DNA from: Pseudomonas sp. PDM18
GTDB taxonomy: Bacteria; Pseudomonadota; Gammaproteobacteria; Pseudomonadales; Pseudomonadaceae
Assembly (NCBI RefSeq): GCF_014852585.1
Contig: NZ_JACVBX010000022.1
Coordinates: forward strand, 1-64,000
DNA: 64,000 bases
Direction of reading: 5' to 3'
A model generated the notes under the pieces. That model was not told where the DNA came from. It saw only the letters and a list, made by a program, of their open reading frames with translations, and did no database searches. The translations under genes were made by a program, and so were the position numbers. Shown one piece after another: positions 1 through 8,814 of the stretch; within the stretch, counting starts at the first letter, position 1, and each line of letters starts with the position of its first letter.

Positions 1-199
1 CGGCGCTTGTCGTGAGCGCGTGGGTGGGGGAAGTCTCCTACCGTCTGGCTTGCAGAAGCGGGTCTTGTCCCTCCACCCCCGACAGGTTCCTACCCTAACG
101 CCATACAAGCGGGCCATGCCCGCGATCCGCCGGCAGGGCCGGCGCTTGCCTTGGCTCCTGTGTCGATTTTGTATCGCTGCTTTGACTTGTTTGTTTCCG
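1..199. other. Intergenic sequence at window edge
   Basis: No convincing gene. The open frames here have no ribosome binding site or family resemblance. They run into the dispersed repeat that begins near 200. Confidence 0.5.
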
Positions 200-518
200 C
201 GCCGCTTCGGCGTACGCGCGGATTCTTTGTTTCGCCCCCTCGGGCGACCTTCTTTGGCAAACGCCCCAAAGAAGGCAAAGGTCTTGCCCCGGACATCCGG
301 TTTTTCGCTTAGGCGACAAATTCCCTCGTTGAAGCGAAGTTTCAGGGGCACGAACTAGGCGTCCCCCTCGACGGGCCATCCCTGGCCCGACAGCGCTCTC
401 GCGGCATCCATGCCGCTCAACCCCTGAAACTCCGCTTCAACGAGGCCTCCTGAACGGGGCATTCGGCGTGTGCGGGCATTTCTCTGGAAGACCTTAAGCG
501 CCAAAGCCAAGGCCAAAG
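200..518. repeat. Dispersed repeat, copy 1 (about 320 bp, with internal inverted repeat)
   Basis: This block is nearly the same as 20931-21270. Both copies hold a 25-base arm reading CCTCGTTGAA...TTTCAGGGG (324-348 here) and its near-perfect reverse complement (421-445). The loop is about 70 bases and contains a smaller palindrome around GCGGCATCCATGCCGC. The copy ends in a degenerate GCCAAA hexamer run (about 499-516). Open frames on both strands are by-products of the repeat. It could be a non-autonomous mobile repeat or a structured RNA element; I cannot tell which. Confidence 0.8.
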
Positions 519-529
519 TTGGGGGCTTC

Positions 530-554
530 GTAGGAGCGAGCTTGCTCGCGAACC
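530..554. repeat. REP half-element
   Basis: The sequence GTAGGAGCGAGCTTGCTCGC followed by GAAC is the common Pseudomonas REP palindrome. It recurs in this window near 9300, 17850, 52850 and 55315. Here it is a single unit downstream of the fimbrial operon. Confidence 0.85.
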
Positions 555-588
555 ACCCTGCACCGAACTTCCCATGAAGCCCGAGTCA

Positions 589-1308
589 TCAGCGCAGTGG
601 CGCGGTGCCCTGCTGGCTGTTCCCGCCGTCGTCGATCCACAGGTAGCGTACTTCGCCGGCGCTTGCCGGCAGAGGCTGGGTTGGCGACAGCGTGCGCTGC
701 GAGAACGGCGGTAATAGTTCGGGCGGCAGCAGTGAGCCGGCGTTGCCCTGGCGCGCTTCGGCGCCGGCCAGGGTAATGAAGTAGGCGGTGGGGTTTTCCA
801 CCTGCACCGCATTGCCGGCCCTGCGGAAGAGCAGTTTGCGCGGAGCTTCCTCGGCGTCTTTCACCAGGGCGCGAGGGCGATAGATGACCTTCATTTGCGT
901 GCGCAACGTAACGGTCAGACGCGACTGTCCCTCGGCCAGCGGCTCGCTGGATTGCGGCGGAATTTCGTAGAGGTTGAGCCAGTACAGCGACTCGCGGTCC
1001 TGTGGCAGGGCCACGCCGGTGTAGAGCAGGCGAAGGCTGCGCTGCTGGCCGGGGTTGAGGCGGAATACCGGCGGGAGGGGCATGATCGGCGCCTCGGCGG
1101 TCTGTGGTGCGGTGTCGAGATCGCCGTCGTCGATCCAGGCCTGCACGATGACCGGGTAATTGTTCTGGTTCACCAGCGCCAGCGAGGCTTCGCGCTGGCC
1201 TGCGTCGAAGATCACCCGTGTGCGTTCAGCCGTCACGCCGGCGTGCACCTGCGCGCTGGCCAGCAGCCCCAGGCCGAGCAGCAAGCCGAGCAGCCGTTTA
1301 CTGCACAC
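589..1308 (-). CDS. Periplasmic fimbrial chaperone, second copy (CupA5-like)
   Basis: 239-aa PapD-family chaperone that would hold fimbrial subunits in the periplasm before the usher takes them. A signal peptide (about residues 1-23, ending VHA) precedes the first Ig-like domain with VTAERTRVIFDAGQREASL. The conserved QMKVIYRP strand near residue 138 is typical of the family. The start is GTG at 1308, overlapping the end of the adhesin gene by 11 bases, so the two are translationally coupled. Its place after usher and adhesin matches CupA5 in the P. aeruginosa cupA order. It probably serves the adhesin rather than the major subunit (inference). Confidence 0.9.
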   Translation of the reverse strand: MCSKRLLGLLLGLGLLASAQVHAGVTAERTRVIFDAGQREASLALVNQNNYPVIVQAWIDDGDLDTAPQTAEAPIMPLPPVFRLNPGQQRSLRLLYTGVALPQDRESLYWLNLYEIPPQSSEPLAEGQSRLTVTLRTQMKVIYRPRALVKDAEEAPRKLLFRRAGNAVQVENPTAYFITLAGAEARQGNAGSLLPPELLPPFSQRTLSPTQPLPASAGEVRYLWIDDGGNSQQGTAPLR

Positions 1309-2650
1309 GAATCACCACCTGCGCGGTGGCTTCCACGCGACCCGGGGTGACGGTGGGCATGGTGCCGAGACTGAGCTTTTCCAGGCGAGCGCGGAAGGTC
1401 TCGGTGTACTGGGAAATGCCGCTCACCTCGCCAGTCTTGTTCGAGGCGCTGCCGATGGCGGGGTACCAGCCGACGGCCGCGGCGTTGCTGCCCTTGGCGG
1501 AGTCTTCGTTGGCCAGCAGGTTCATCGCGCTGCCATCGCGCAGCAGACGGATGCCCACGCCCTGGGCCACGCCGGGTTGGCCATAGCGGTCGGAAACCAG
1601 GTAGGACAGGCCGCCGTTGGCGTTGATCAGCCCCAGGCCCGAGGACGCCGCCAGCGCCCCGGCGGAGACCTTGATGCCCAGCGCCGTGCCGTTGGCGGCG
1701 GTGCTGTTGATCACGCCGGTCTGGCATTTGAAGTCGACCTGGAAGGGCATTTCACGATTGGCCCCGGCGTTGATCTCGCCGATGGAGATCGAGGGGAACA
1801 CCACATTAGGCGTGACGTTGGTGACGGCGCAGGTGGGGTAGCGCTTGAGCGTCATCTTGTTGTAAAGCCCGATGGCGCCCGGCCAGTTGTAGTGCCAGCC
1901 AGGGTAGTTGCTGATGTGGGTCTGACCGACGATGGGGTAGGCCAGGCCGGGACCCTTGATGGCGATGTAGCCGGCCGGCTGGGTGTAGAGGTAGGCCTGG
2001 GAGGCAATGGTCGGCGAGTAATAGCGGGTGCTCTCCAGCGGCGCGCGGAACAATTCGGCGCGCACCGCGCTGAGGTTCTTCGCCTTGACCAGCTGATAGC
2101 CGCGCGAGTCGATATCCAGCCCGCTCAACTGGCGTTCGCGCCAGATGTCGGTGAAGTACGCGCCGGTTTCCACATGGGTCAGGCGCAGTAGCACGTTGGG
2201 CCAGGCAGTGCGGTAGGCAGACTGCAGGCCGATGGAATTGCCCACGCTGTCACCACCGTTGTAGTAGCCGCTGTAGAGGTCGTCGGCGTTGCTGGAGAAC
2301 ATCTCGTACACCACATCTTCCGGGGCGCAGCGGAAGAACACCCGTTCCGGATCGTGGCCGGCGGTGGCGCCGTACTGCGTAAAGGGCGCCACCGAACTGG
2401 CGATGATGCTGCCGTCTGGCTGGAAGCTGGCGTCGCTGACGTTGATCACGCTGGGCAGGCCGAGGGAGCCGTTACAGGTATCGCAGGCGCCATCCCCTGG
2501 CCAGGCTCCGGCCACGCCTTCGCCCGGGCGGATCTGGTAGGTGGCGGCGGTGGTGGCGGTGCCAACGCTGGTGACCTTGTAGCAGGTGGCCCAGGCGCTC
2601 GGCGCGAGTAGCAGGGCGAGCAGCGGCAGGCTGCGCAGGATAGGGGTCAT
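1298..2650 (-). CDS. Fimbrial tip adhesin (two-domain, CupA4-like)
   Basis: 450-aa exported protein (signal peptide about 1-21, ending AWA). It is much larger than a pilin subunit. The N-terminal 260 residues, rich in Tyr/Trp, look like a receptor-binding lectin domain. The C-terminal part from about residue 270 (YPTCAVTNVTPN onward) looks like a pilin domain with paired cysteines. It ends in alternating hydrophobics (EATAQVVIRVQ), as in subunits that complete a neighbour by donor-strand exchange. The ATG overlaps the usher stop by four bases (ATGA). The ligand cannot be predicted. Confidence 0.85.
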   Translation of the reverse strand: MTPILRSLPLLALLLAPSAWATCYKVTSVGTATTAATYQIRPGEGVAGAWPGDGACDTCNGSLGLPSVINVSDASFQPDGSIIASSVAPFTQYGATAGHDPERVFFRCAPEDVVYEMFSSNADDLYSGYYNGGDSVGNSIGLQSAYRTAWPNVLLRLTHVETGAYFTDIWRERQLSGLDIDSRGYQLVKAKNLSAVRAELFRAPLESTRYYSPTIASQAYLYTQPAGYIAIKGPGLAYPIVGQTHISNYPGWHYNWPGAIGLYNKMTLKRYPTCAVTNVTPNVVFPSISIGEINAGANREMPFQVDFKCQTGVINSTAANGTALGIKVSAGALAASSGLGLINANGGLSYLVSDRYGQPGVAQGVGIRLLRDGSAMNLLANEDSAKGSNAAAVGWYPAIGSASNKTGEVSGISQYTETFRARLEKLSLGTMPTVTPGRVEATAQVVIRVQ

Positions 2651-5238
2651 GAAGCCTCCGGTAGGCAGGTTGCCTGCAGGCGGACCAGTACCTGGTCGAC
2701 GTCGGCGCCCTTGAGGTCATACGGCAGCAGGCAGCCGTCTTCCGGGCGTTCGCCCCACTGCACGCGCAGGCGGCCTTTCTCGCCTTCCGCGCGGGCGTAG
2801 ACCTGGCCGCCCTGGCCGACCATGCCAATGTTCACGCCCTGGCCGTCGAGCACGTCGGCGCCCAGCGGCAGCGGTTGACCATCGGGCAGCTTGGCCTGGA
2901 TCAGCAGGGGGTGGCCGGTGAGGGTCTTGAACTCGACGCGCACGGCGGCGCCGGCGTAGGGCGCGATCTTGCGTTCGGTCTCCACCAGTTCGGCGTTCTC
3001 GTCGATGCCTTGCGGGTCGAGGCTGATGGGGTTGTAGCGGTAGGGCGACAGCGACGGCACCACGGCGTAGCCGTTGCTGTCCACCCGTGCGCCCTGGCCG
3101 CCGCGTACACCGGCGCCGCTGGCGCCCTTGGCTTCCACCAGGGCAAAAGTGTCGCCGACGTAGGGCCCGAGGGTCAGTCCGCCGCTGTGCAGCACCGCCG
3201 CACCGCGCATGCCGCCGTTGATTTGACGGTAGCTTGAGCTTTCGGCGTAGCCGGCGTTGAAGGTGGCGACCGAGGTCTGCTGCTGCACGCTGCCGTTGAA
3301 GTCGGTGCCCTGGCCTTCGCTGTCGCGCCCGGCGGAGAGGGCGTAGCTCAGGGTGCGGTCTTCGCCCAGGGTGCCGTTGAGTCCGGTCTGGTAGGTGCTG
3401 CCGCTGCTGTCGCCGGAGCGCCGCGAGGCCATGGCACTGAGGTTCGGTGCGCGGCTGGTGGAGCCCAGCGGCATGGAGAGGCTCAGGGTCAGGGTGTTGT
3501 TGCGGTTGCTGCCGTGCTGCAGGTTGTACTGCGGTGGTTGGGACGGGTCGTAGTCGTCGTTCACGTCGCGGTACCAGGTGGTCTGCTGGCGCGAGTAGGA
3601 AAGGTTGTAGCTGAGCTGGCGCCAGACGTTGGAGTAGCCGACCTGCAGTTGCGTATCGCGGCTCTTGCCGTCGTAGTAGTCGGCGGTGGAGCCGGACAGG
3701 TAGAGGTTGCCGTACTGCCCCAGGCCCTGGTTGACCAGCAGGGTGAACTGGTTGCGCTGCTTGTAGCTGCTCGAATCCCAGTTGTCGCCGTGTTCGTCGG
3801 CATCGCGCGCGGAGAGCGCATCGCCCAGGTCGCGATAGCCCTCGGTCGAGTAGCGGTAGCCGGCCAGGGTCAAGGTGGTCTGGGTCGGCTGGAAGGTCCG
3901 GCTGTAGTTCAACCCGACGCGCCAGCCCTGCTTGCGTTGGTTGTTCTCCACGGTGGCGCTGGAGAAGGTGGTGTTCATGCCGAAGGCGCCGTAGGGCGTG
4001 GCCAGCACGCCGCCGCCGAGCACGGCCAGATAATCCTCGGCGACACGGGTGCCGAGGTTGGCGGTGAGGGCGTTGGTCAGGCCGCGCTGGTAGGTCAGGT
4101 CGCCGAACAGGTCGTTGCCGTCGCCGTACTGGCGCGCCTGGCCGACCGTGGCGCTGTAGCGCGACAGGCCTGGGCGCATGGACTCGGGCACGGCGGAGAA
4201 GGGCACGGAGAAGCGCGAGACGCTGCCGTCGGCCTCGATCACCTGCACGTCAAGGTCGCCGTCGTAGGCAGTTCCGTAGAGGTCGTCGATGACGAAGGGG
4301 CCGGGCGCCACGGTGGTCTCGTGGATCTTCCGGCCGTTCTGGCTGATCACTACCCGCGCATTGGTGGTCGCGGTGCCGCGTACTTGCGGGGCGTACTGGC
4401 GCTGCGAGTCGGGCAGCATGCGGTCGTCGGTGGCCAGGCGCACGCCGCGGTAGCCCATGCTGCCGAACAGGTTGCCCTCGGTGTAGCTGTCGCCCAGGGT
4501 CAGTTCGCTGCGCAGGTCCGGCACTGCGCGTTGGGCGTAGGTGCGGATGCTGTTCCAGTCGCTGCGGGTGTTCCCCGCGTAGCTGGAATAGGTGTAGTTG
4601 GACTGGTGGCGCAGGCGCCACAGGCCGAGGTTCACGCCGCCGTTCAGGCCCAGGTAGCCGTAGTCCGAGTCACCGCCGCTGCCTGAGCCTTCGAAGGAGG
4701 AACGGTACAGGTTAGCGTCGTAGTTGACGAAGCCCATGGTTGTACCGGCGTCCCATTCGTCCGGGCTGACATAGCCGCGCGGCTTGATGTCGAGCAGCGC
4801 CTGGGGCACCGAGAGGTCCAGGCGCAGGCGTGCGGTGTCGAGGTTCCAGGTCGAGTCCGGCAGGCGCTCGGTGAGCCAGTGACAGATGCCCTGGTCGTCC
4901 TTGCCGGCCTTCGGGTCCGGGCGCGCACCCAGGCTCTGGCGCAGAAAACGCTCGCTGAAGCAGGGCTCGGCGCGCTCGCCGTGCTGGCGCATTTCCACTT
5001 CGGCGCGGGTGGCGTACTGGCCATTGAGATAGAGGTCGACGTGGTAGGTGCCGGGGTCCACCTGATCGGCGCGGTTGAAGCGCTCCAGGCTGCCGCCGGC
5101 CAGACCCGAACCCATCAGCAGGCTATCGTCGAAGCGGTAGTCCGCATCCCCCTGCGCCAGTCCCGCGACCACCATGGCGAGGGAACCGAGGGCGAAGGGC
5201 AGCAGCGGTCCACGGTGAGGGTCAACGCGACAGGTCAT
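2647..5238 (-). CDS. Outer-membrane fimbrial usher (FimD/PapC family, CupA3-like)
   Basis: 863-aa usher, a normal length for the family, forming the outer-membrane pore through which subunits are exported and polymerised. After a hydrophobic signal (about residues 12-28) comes the N-terminal chaperone-binding domain starting YRFDDSLLMGSG, with a cysteine pair (EPCFSERF...QGICHWL). A long beta-rich barrel rich in Tyr, Gly and Asn follows, with a plug region. The C-terminal domains end with another cysteine pair (EDGCLLPYD...QATCLPEAS). It overlaps the upstream chaperone gene by 17 bases and the downstream adhesin gene by 4, so all are probably one transcript. Confidence 0.95.
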   Translation of the reverse strand: MTCRVDPHRGPLLPFALGSLAMVVAGLAQGDADYRFDDSLLMGSGLAGGSLERFNRADQVDPGTYHVDLYLNGQYATRAEVEMRQHGERAEPCFSERFLRQSLGARPDPKAGKDDQGICHWLTERLPDSTWNLDTARLRLDLSVPQALLDIKPRGYVSPDEWDAGTTMGFVNYDANLYRSSFEGSGSGGDSDYGYLGLNGGVNLGLWRLRHQSNYTYSSYAGNTRSDWNSIRTYAQRAVPDLRSELTLGDSYTEGNLFGSMGYRGVRLATDDRMLPDSQRQYAPQVRGTATTNARVVISQNGRKIHETTVAPGPFVIDDLYGTAYDGDLDVQVIEADGSVSRFSVPFSAVPESMRPGLSRYSATVGQARQYGDGNDLFGDLTYQRGLTNALTANLGTRVAEDYLAVLGGGVLATPYGAFGMNTTFSSATVENNQRKQGWRVGLNYSRTFQPTQTTLTLAGYRYSTEGYRDLGDALSARDADEHGDNWDSSSYKQRNQFTLLVNQGLGQYGNLYLSGSTADYYDGKSRDTQLQVGYSNVWRQLSYNLSYSRQQTTWYRDVNDDYDPSQPPQYNLQHGSNRNNTLTLSLSMPLGSTSRAPNLSAMASRRSGDSSGSTYQTGLNGTLGEDRTLSYALSAGRDSEGQGTDFNGSVQQQTSVATFNAGYAESSSYRQINGGMRGAAVLHSGGLTLGPYVGDTFALVEAKGASGAGVRGGQGARVDSNGYAVVPSLSPYRYNPISLDPQGIDENAELVETERKIAPYAGAAVRVEFKTLTGHPLLIQAKLPDGQPLPLGADVLDGQGVNIGMVGQGGQVYARAEGEKGRLRVQWGERPEDGCLLPYDLKGADVDQVLVRLQATCLPEAS

Positions 5239-5974
5239 GGCGAAGTTCCACTCTTGCGCCGTAGTCGTTGATCAGCAGGGCGGACAGTCGCGGCGTGCCG
5301 GCGGGCAGCGCCGAAGGCTCCTGCGCCTGCCACTGGGCCTGGCCCATGGGCGCGATCATGCTCGGCTGCAGCTTCCATTGACGCGCGCCGACACTGAGCG
5401 TCGCGCCGCCGAAGGAGGCGTGGTAGCCGGTGGGGTTCTCCACCTTGACGCTCCAGCTGCTGCCGCTCTGCACCAGGGAGAAGCGCAGCTTCTCGGGCAA
5501 CTGCTCCGGGCTGCCGGCAATGGCTGCCGGGCGATAGAACAGCTTCAGGCGGTTGCGCAGCATCAGCAGCATCTGGTTCTGGTCGGCCTTGGCGGCGTTG
5601 CGTGGCGGGATCTGCAGCACGTTGAGATGGAACAGCGATTCGCGGTCCTGGGGCAGGCCGGAGCCGGTGAAGAGAATGCGCAGGGTCTGGCCGCTGCCGG
5701 GTGCCATGCGCGACACCGAAGGGTTCACCACGAAGGGCGCCTTGGCGGTATCGGGTGTGGAGGCTGGGTCGTCGACGTCGATCCAGGCCTGGATGACGTT
5801 GGGGAAGCCGTCCTTGTTGGTCAGCTGCACGGTCTTTTCCCGCGCATCGCCGGGATAGATGACGCGGGTGCCGGTGATCACCACGCTGGCCTGTGCGAGC
5901 GGGGCGGTGAAGGCTGCCAGCAGGGCGAGCGCAAGCGTCGCCGCGCGAAGCGGGCGCAGTGGGAGGGCGTTCAT
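5222..5974 (-). CDS. Periplasmic fimbrial chaperone (CupA2-like)
   Basis: 250-aa PapD-type chaperone. A signal peptide ending AQA precedes SVVITGTRVIYPGDAREKTV, the first strand of the N-terminal Ig-like domain with its subunit-anchoring Arg. RNRLKLFYRP near residue 140 carries the conserved Lys/Arg and Tyr-Arg-Pro. I chose the ATG at 5974 because AGGTGA lies just upstream; an in-frame GTG at 5983 would add three residues. It lies between the major subunit and the usher, so it probably serves the major subunit. It is a clear paralogue of the chaperone at 589-1308. Confidence 0.92.
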   Translation of the reverse strand: MNALPLRPLRAATLALALLAAFTAPLAQASVVITGTRVIYPGDAREKTVQLTNKDGFPNVIQAWIDVDDPASTPDTAKAPFVVNPSVSRMAPGSGQTLRILFTGSGLPQDRESLFHLNVLQIPPRNAAKADQNQMLLMLRNRLKLFYRPAAIAGSPEQLPEKLRFSLVQSGSSWSVKVENPTGYHASFGGATLSVGARQWKLQPSMIAPMGQAQWQAQEPSALPAGTPRLSALLINDYGARVELRHDLSR

Positions 5975-6072
5975 CCGGTTCACCTGTCCTGCCGGATCGT
6001 TCGGGGCTCAATCACCTCGACCGACGCGGCGCAATGCGAAAAAGCGGCACCGGGGGGCGGTGCCGCGGGGTG

Positions 6073-6618
6073 TCACTCGTAGCGCAGGGTGTAGGTCACC
6101 GAGCCGAGTACCGGACCGGGAGTCACGGTGGTGGCTTCGGAGATGTACTGCACCGCGTAGTCGTAGCTGGCGCTGGTTTCACCGTCGGCGAGGACGATGT
6201 CACCGGCGGCCACGGCCGCGCCGCCTGCCAGGTTCACCGGGGTGCCTGCCGGGCCGTCGAGCAGTTGCAGGGCGACGCCGGTGGCGCCACTGGCAGCGGT
6301 GTTTGTCAGGTTGCCCGAGGCGGTGGCGTTGGTAGCCTGGAACAGGGTGGTGAAGTGCTCGGCGGCACCGCTGGGAGCGGCGCAACCAGTCAGTTGCAGG
6401 GTGAAGCTGGTCTCGCCGGTGGTCTGGCCAACGGAACCGTTCAGGGCACTGACCGGCACGCTGTCGAGGATGACGGTCGGGTCGGTGTTGCCGTCGACCA
6501 CGGCCGAACAGGTCTGGTCGGTCACTTCGCCACTGAAGTTGATGGTGTTGGCAGCGAAAGCAAAGCCCGGCACAGCGAGGGCAGCTGCGACAGCGAGGGC
6601 GGTTGCGTGAAGTTTCAT
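6073..6618 (-). CDS. Major fimbrial subunit (CupA1-like pilin)
   Basis: 181-aa type 1-like pilin. The signal peptide (MKLHATALAVAAALAVPGFAFA) is followed by ANTINFSGEVTDQTCSAVVDG, the classic N-terminal donor strand leading into the first cysteine. The second cysteine is in QLTGCAAP. The protein ends with the alternating pattern SVTYTLRYE. First gene of the five-gene fimbrial operon, with an 89-bp gap before the chaperone start. The 254-bp gap to the divergent gene at 6873 should hold its promoter. CupA-type fimbriae mediate biofilm attachment in P. aeruginosa; the specific role here is inferred. Confidence 0.92.
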   Translation of the reverse strand: MKLHATALAVAAALAVPGFAFAANTINFSGEVTDQTCSAVVDGNTDPTVILDSVPVSALNGSVGQTTGETSFTLQLTGCAAPSGAAEHFTTLFQATNATASGNLTNTAASGATGVALQLLDGPAGTPVNLAGGAAVAAGDIVLADGETSASYDYAVQYISEATTVTPGPVLGSVTYTLRYE

Positions 6619-6809
6619 TTCTCTTGAGCTCCATGGTCAGGGGTTTTTCCCCACGGCCATCTTCGCCACGTCCCGCCCGTAAGGCTCTGAGACGAATCTG
6701 AAAGCGCTGGTGCGCCGCTGACGAACGGCGGAAATGACGGTTGCAGAGCGTTTCGCCGCGTCTGTCCGAGGGACCGCCGGAGCCTGCGAGGAAAAAATCT
6801 TCACCCGGC

Positions 6810-6836
6810 TGTCGATTCCTGGCCGCGCGCTTCGAC
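6810..6836 (+). promoter_or_regulatory. Candidate ECF42-type promoter
   Basis: TGTCGA (6810-6815), a 17-base spacer and CGAC (6833-6836) stand 36 bases before the ATG at 6873. From memory, group ECF42 sigma factors recognise TGTCGA/CGA-type elements. The cluster downstream ends in such a sigma factor, so self-regulation is plausible. Confidence 0.5.
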
Positions 6837-6872
6837 TAGGAGATAACAGCCAGCGCGATGCGGGAGACGAGC

Positions 6873-7241
6873 ATGAAGTACCTCTGCCTGATCTATGTCG
6901 ATGACCAGCGCCTGTCGAGCCTGTCCGATGTGCAATACCGTCATCTGATGGATGAGTGCTTCGCCAACGACGAATACCAGCGCCGGGCGGGGCGTGTGCT
7001 GGCGTCCGAGGCGCTGGAAGCGGTGGAAAGCGCTACTACGCTGCGTCATGGCGCGGCGGGGCTTTCGATCACCGACGGGCCCTTTGCCGAGACCCGAGAG
7101 TACCTGGGCGGCTTCGTACTGATCGACGCCCGCGACCTCAACGAGGCGCTACAGATCGCCGAGCGAATTCCCAGCGGCCGTCTCGGCGCCGTGGAGGTCC
7201 GCCCGGTGCGCGACTGGAACCGATACTTCGCCGGGCGCTGA
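6873..7241 (+). CDS. YCII/DGPF-domain protein
   Basis: 122-aa protein of the YCII-related DGPF family. It opens MKYLCLIYVDD and carries the family signature TDGPFAETREYLGGF in the middle, ending with VEVRPVRDW. The biochemical role of the family is not established; members are small dimeric ferredoxin-like folds. I start at 6873 because GGGAGACGAGC precedes this ATG; an ATG at 6858 is possible. DGPF genes are the standard genomic partners of ECF42 sigma factors, which fits the sigma gene at 9549. Confidence 0.88.
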   Translation: MKYLCLIYVDDQRLSSLSDVQYRHLMDECFANDEYQRRAGRVLASEALEAVESATTLRHGAAGLSITDGPFAETREYLGGFVLIDARDLNEALQIAERIPSGRLGAVEVRPVRDWNRYFAGR

Positions 7242-7281
7242 AGCCCGGCGCTTCTAGAGAAAGCAACGTCAGGAGAATGGA

Positions 7282-7812
7282 ATGCTCAAGTGGATTGCGT
7301 TGGTGGTGGTACTGGCTGTGGCGGTGGTCCTGGTGCTGGCTGCGAATCGGCCAGGCACCTTCCGCGTGGAACGGACGCTTCACGTGCAGGCACCGCCGGA
7401 GAAGGTCCAGGTTTACATCGAGGACTTCCACCTGTGGTTGCAATGGTCGCCCTTCGAGAAGCTCGACCCGCAGATGCAGCGCAGCTTTTCCGGCGCCGAC
7501 AAGGGCCCAGGCGCGGTATACGCCTGGGAAGGCAACGGCAAGGCAGGGGCCGGGCGCATGCAGATACTCAAGAGCGACCCCGGCAGCCGCGTGACCATCG
7601 CTCTGGACTTCTTCAAGCCGTTCAAGGCCAGCAACACCGCCGAATTCACCCTGGTGCCGCGCGACGGCGGCACCGACGTGACCTGGGCGATGTTCGGCCC
7701 GGTGCCCTTCGTGGCCAAGATCATGCACCTGTTCTTCGACGTGGACAGCATGGTCGGCAAGGACTTCGAGGCGGGCCTGGCCAACCTCAAGGGGCTCGCC
7801 GAGAAGGGCTGA
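7282..7812 (+). CDS. SRPBCC family protein with N-terminal membrane anchor
   Basis: 176-aa protein with one N-terminal hydrophobic segment (residues 3-21, WIALVVVLAVAVVLVLAA). A START/Bet v1-like SRPBCC domain follows (RVERTLHVQAPPEKVQVYIEDF, then WSPFEKLD...GAVYAWEG). Such domains form a deep hydrophobic pocket for small ligands; the ligand is unknown here. An upstream AGGAGAATGGA gives a good ribosome site. It sits 40 bases after the YCII gene and shares its direction. Homologues often recur in ECF42-associated clusters. Confidence 0.85.
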   Translation: MLKWIALVVVLAVAVVLVLAANRPGTFRVERTLHVQAPPEKVQVYIEDFHLWLQWSPFEKLDPQMQRSFSGADKGPGAVYAWEGNGKAGAGRMQILKSDPGSRVTIALDFFKPFKASNTAEFTLVPRDGGTDVTWAMFGPVPFVAKIMHLFFDVDSMVGKDFEAGLANLKGLAEKG

Positions 7813-7843
7813 TTTCACCCGCAGCCAACCGTGGAGGTGAGCC

Positions 7844-7996
7844 ATGTGCCCACTGTGCGTATCGACCCTGACGCTGGCGGTGACCAGCGTCCTTTCCGCC
7901 GGCGGCGTCAGTGCCTTCGCCGTCACCCGCCTGCGCGGCAAGCGCCGCGCCCGGCTCAACGAGCAACGGGAACATCCCCAGGAGCGTGCGACATGA
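7844..7996 (+). CDS. Small membrane protein (50 aa), hypothetical
   Basis: Short reading frame starting MCPLCVSTLTLAVTSVLSAG with a good ribosome site (GTGGAGGTGAGCC). It has one hydrophobic segment (about residues 6-28) and a basic tail (RLRGKRRARLNEQREHP). Its stop overlaps the ATG of the DUF899 gene in an ATGA, the usual sign of translational coupling. The N-terminal CPLC is a CxxC motif that could bind metal or form a disulfide. No function known. It was probably missed by length cut-offs; the coupling and ribosome site argue it is real. Confidence 0.65.
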   Translation: MCPLCVSTLTLAVTSVLSAGGVSAFAVTRLRGKRRARLNEQREHPQERAT

Positions 7997-8790
7997 AACT
8001 GGCCAACCAGCATTCCTCATTCCCGGATATGCCTCGCGTGGTATCCCAGGCCGCCTGGCGACAAGCGCGTATCCGCCTGCTGGAGCAGGAGAAGGCCGCC
8101 ACCAAAGCCCGCGACGCGCTCAACGCCCAGCGTCGCGAGCTGCCGGTGGTGCGCATCGACGAGGACTATCGCTTCGAAGGCGCGCATGGCCCGCTACGCC
8201 TGCTCGACCTGTTCGAAGGGCGGCCGCAGCTGATCGTCTACCACTTCATGTTCCACCGCGACACGGGGCTGGGCTGCGAGGGCTGCTCCTACCTGATCGA
8301 CAACCTCGGCCGGTTGGAGCATCTGCACGCCCGTGGCACCACCTTCGCCATGGTGTCCCGCGCGCCTCTGGAGGAAATCGCGCCATTCCGCGCGCGTATG
8401 GGCTGGCAGTTCCCCTGGTACTCGTCGTTCGGCAGCGACTTCAACTACGACTTCCATGTCAGCGTCGATGAATCCGTCGCCCCGGTGGAATACAACTATC
8501 GTGACAAGGCTGAGCTGGAGCGCCTCGGCCAGGGCTACCACGTGCGCGGCGAGCAGCCGGGCATGAGCGTGTTCCTGCGCGACGGCGACCAGGTCTTCCA
8601 CAGCTACTCGACCTACGGCCGTGGACTGGAGGCGCCGCTGTTCACCTACCACCTGCTCGACCTCACCCCGCTGGGACGAGGCGAAGGCTGGGGCGGCATG
8701 CCCGATTACCAGGGCAAGGGCATGAACTGGACGCGCTTCCACGATGAATACGACGATGCCGCACCGGCGCACAGCTGCTGTGGCTCCTGA
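7993..8790 (+). CDS. DUF899 thioredoxin-like protein
   Basis: 265-aa DUF899 protein, a thioredoxin-fold family related to AhpC/TSA. The core is visible as RPQLIVYHFMFHRDTGLGCEG with CEGC near residue 95, followed by HARGTTFAMVSRAPLEEIAPFRARMGW and a late FHSYSTYGRG. The CEGC pair would be the redox-active site if it is active (inference). The C-terminus ends in HSCCGS. The start at 7993 overlaps the 50-aa gene stop; an in-frame ATG at 7831 would overlap that gene and is less likely. Function in the cluster is unknown. Confidence 0.88.
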   Translation: MKLANQHSSFPDMPRVVSQAAWRQARIRLLEQEKAATKARDALNAQRRELPVVRIDEDYRFEGAHGPLRLLDLFEGRPQLIVYHFMFHRDTGLGCEGCSYLIDNLGRLEHLHARGTTFAMVSRAPLEEIAPFRARMGWQFPWYSSFGSDFNYDFHVSVDESVAPVEYNYRDKAELERLGQGYHVRGEQPGMSVFLRDGDQVFHSYSTYGRGLEAPLFTYHLLDLTPLGRGEGWGGMPDYQGKGMNWTRFHDEYDDAAPAHSCCGS

Positions 8791-8814
8791 CCCGTGACGC
8801 GGAGGAAAATCCTC

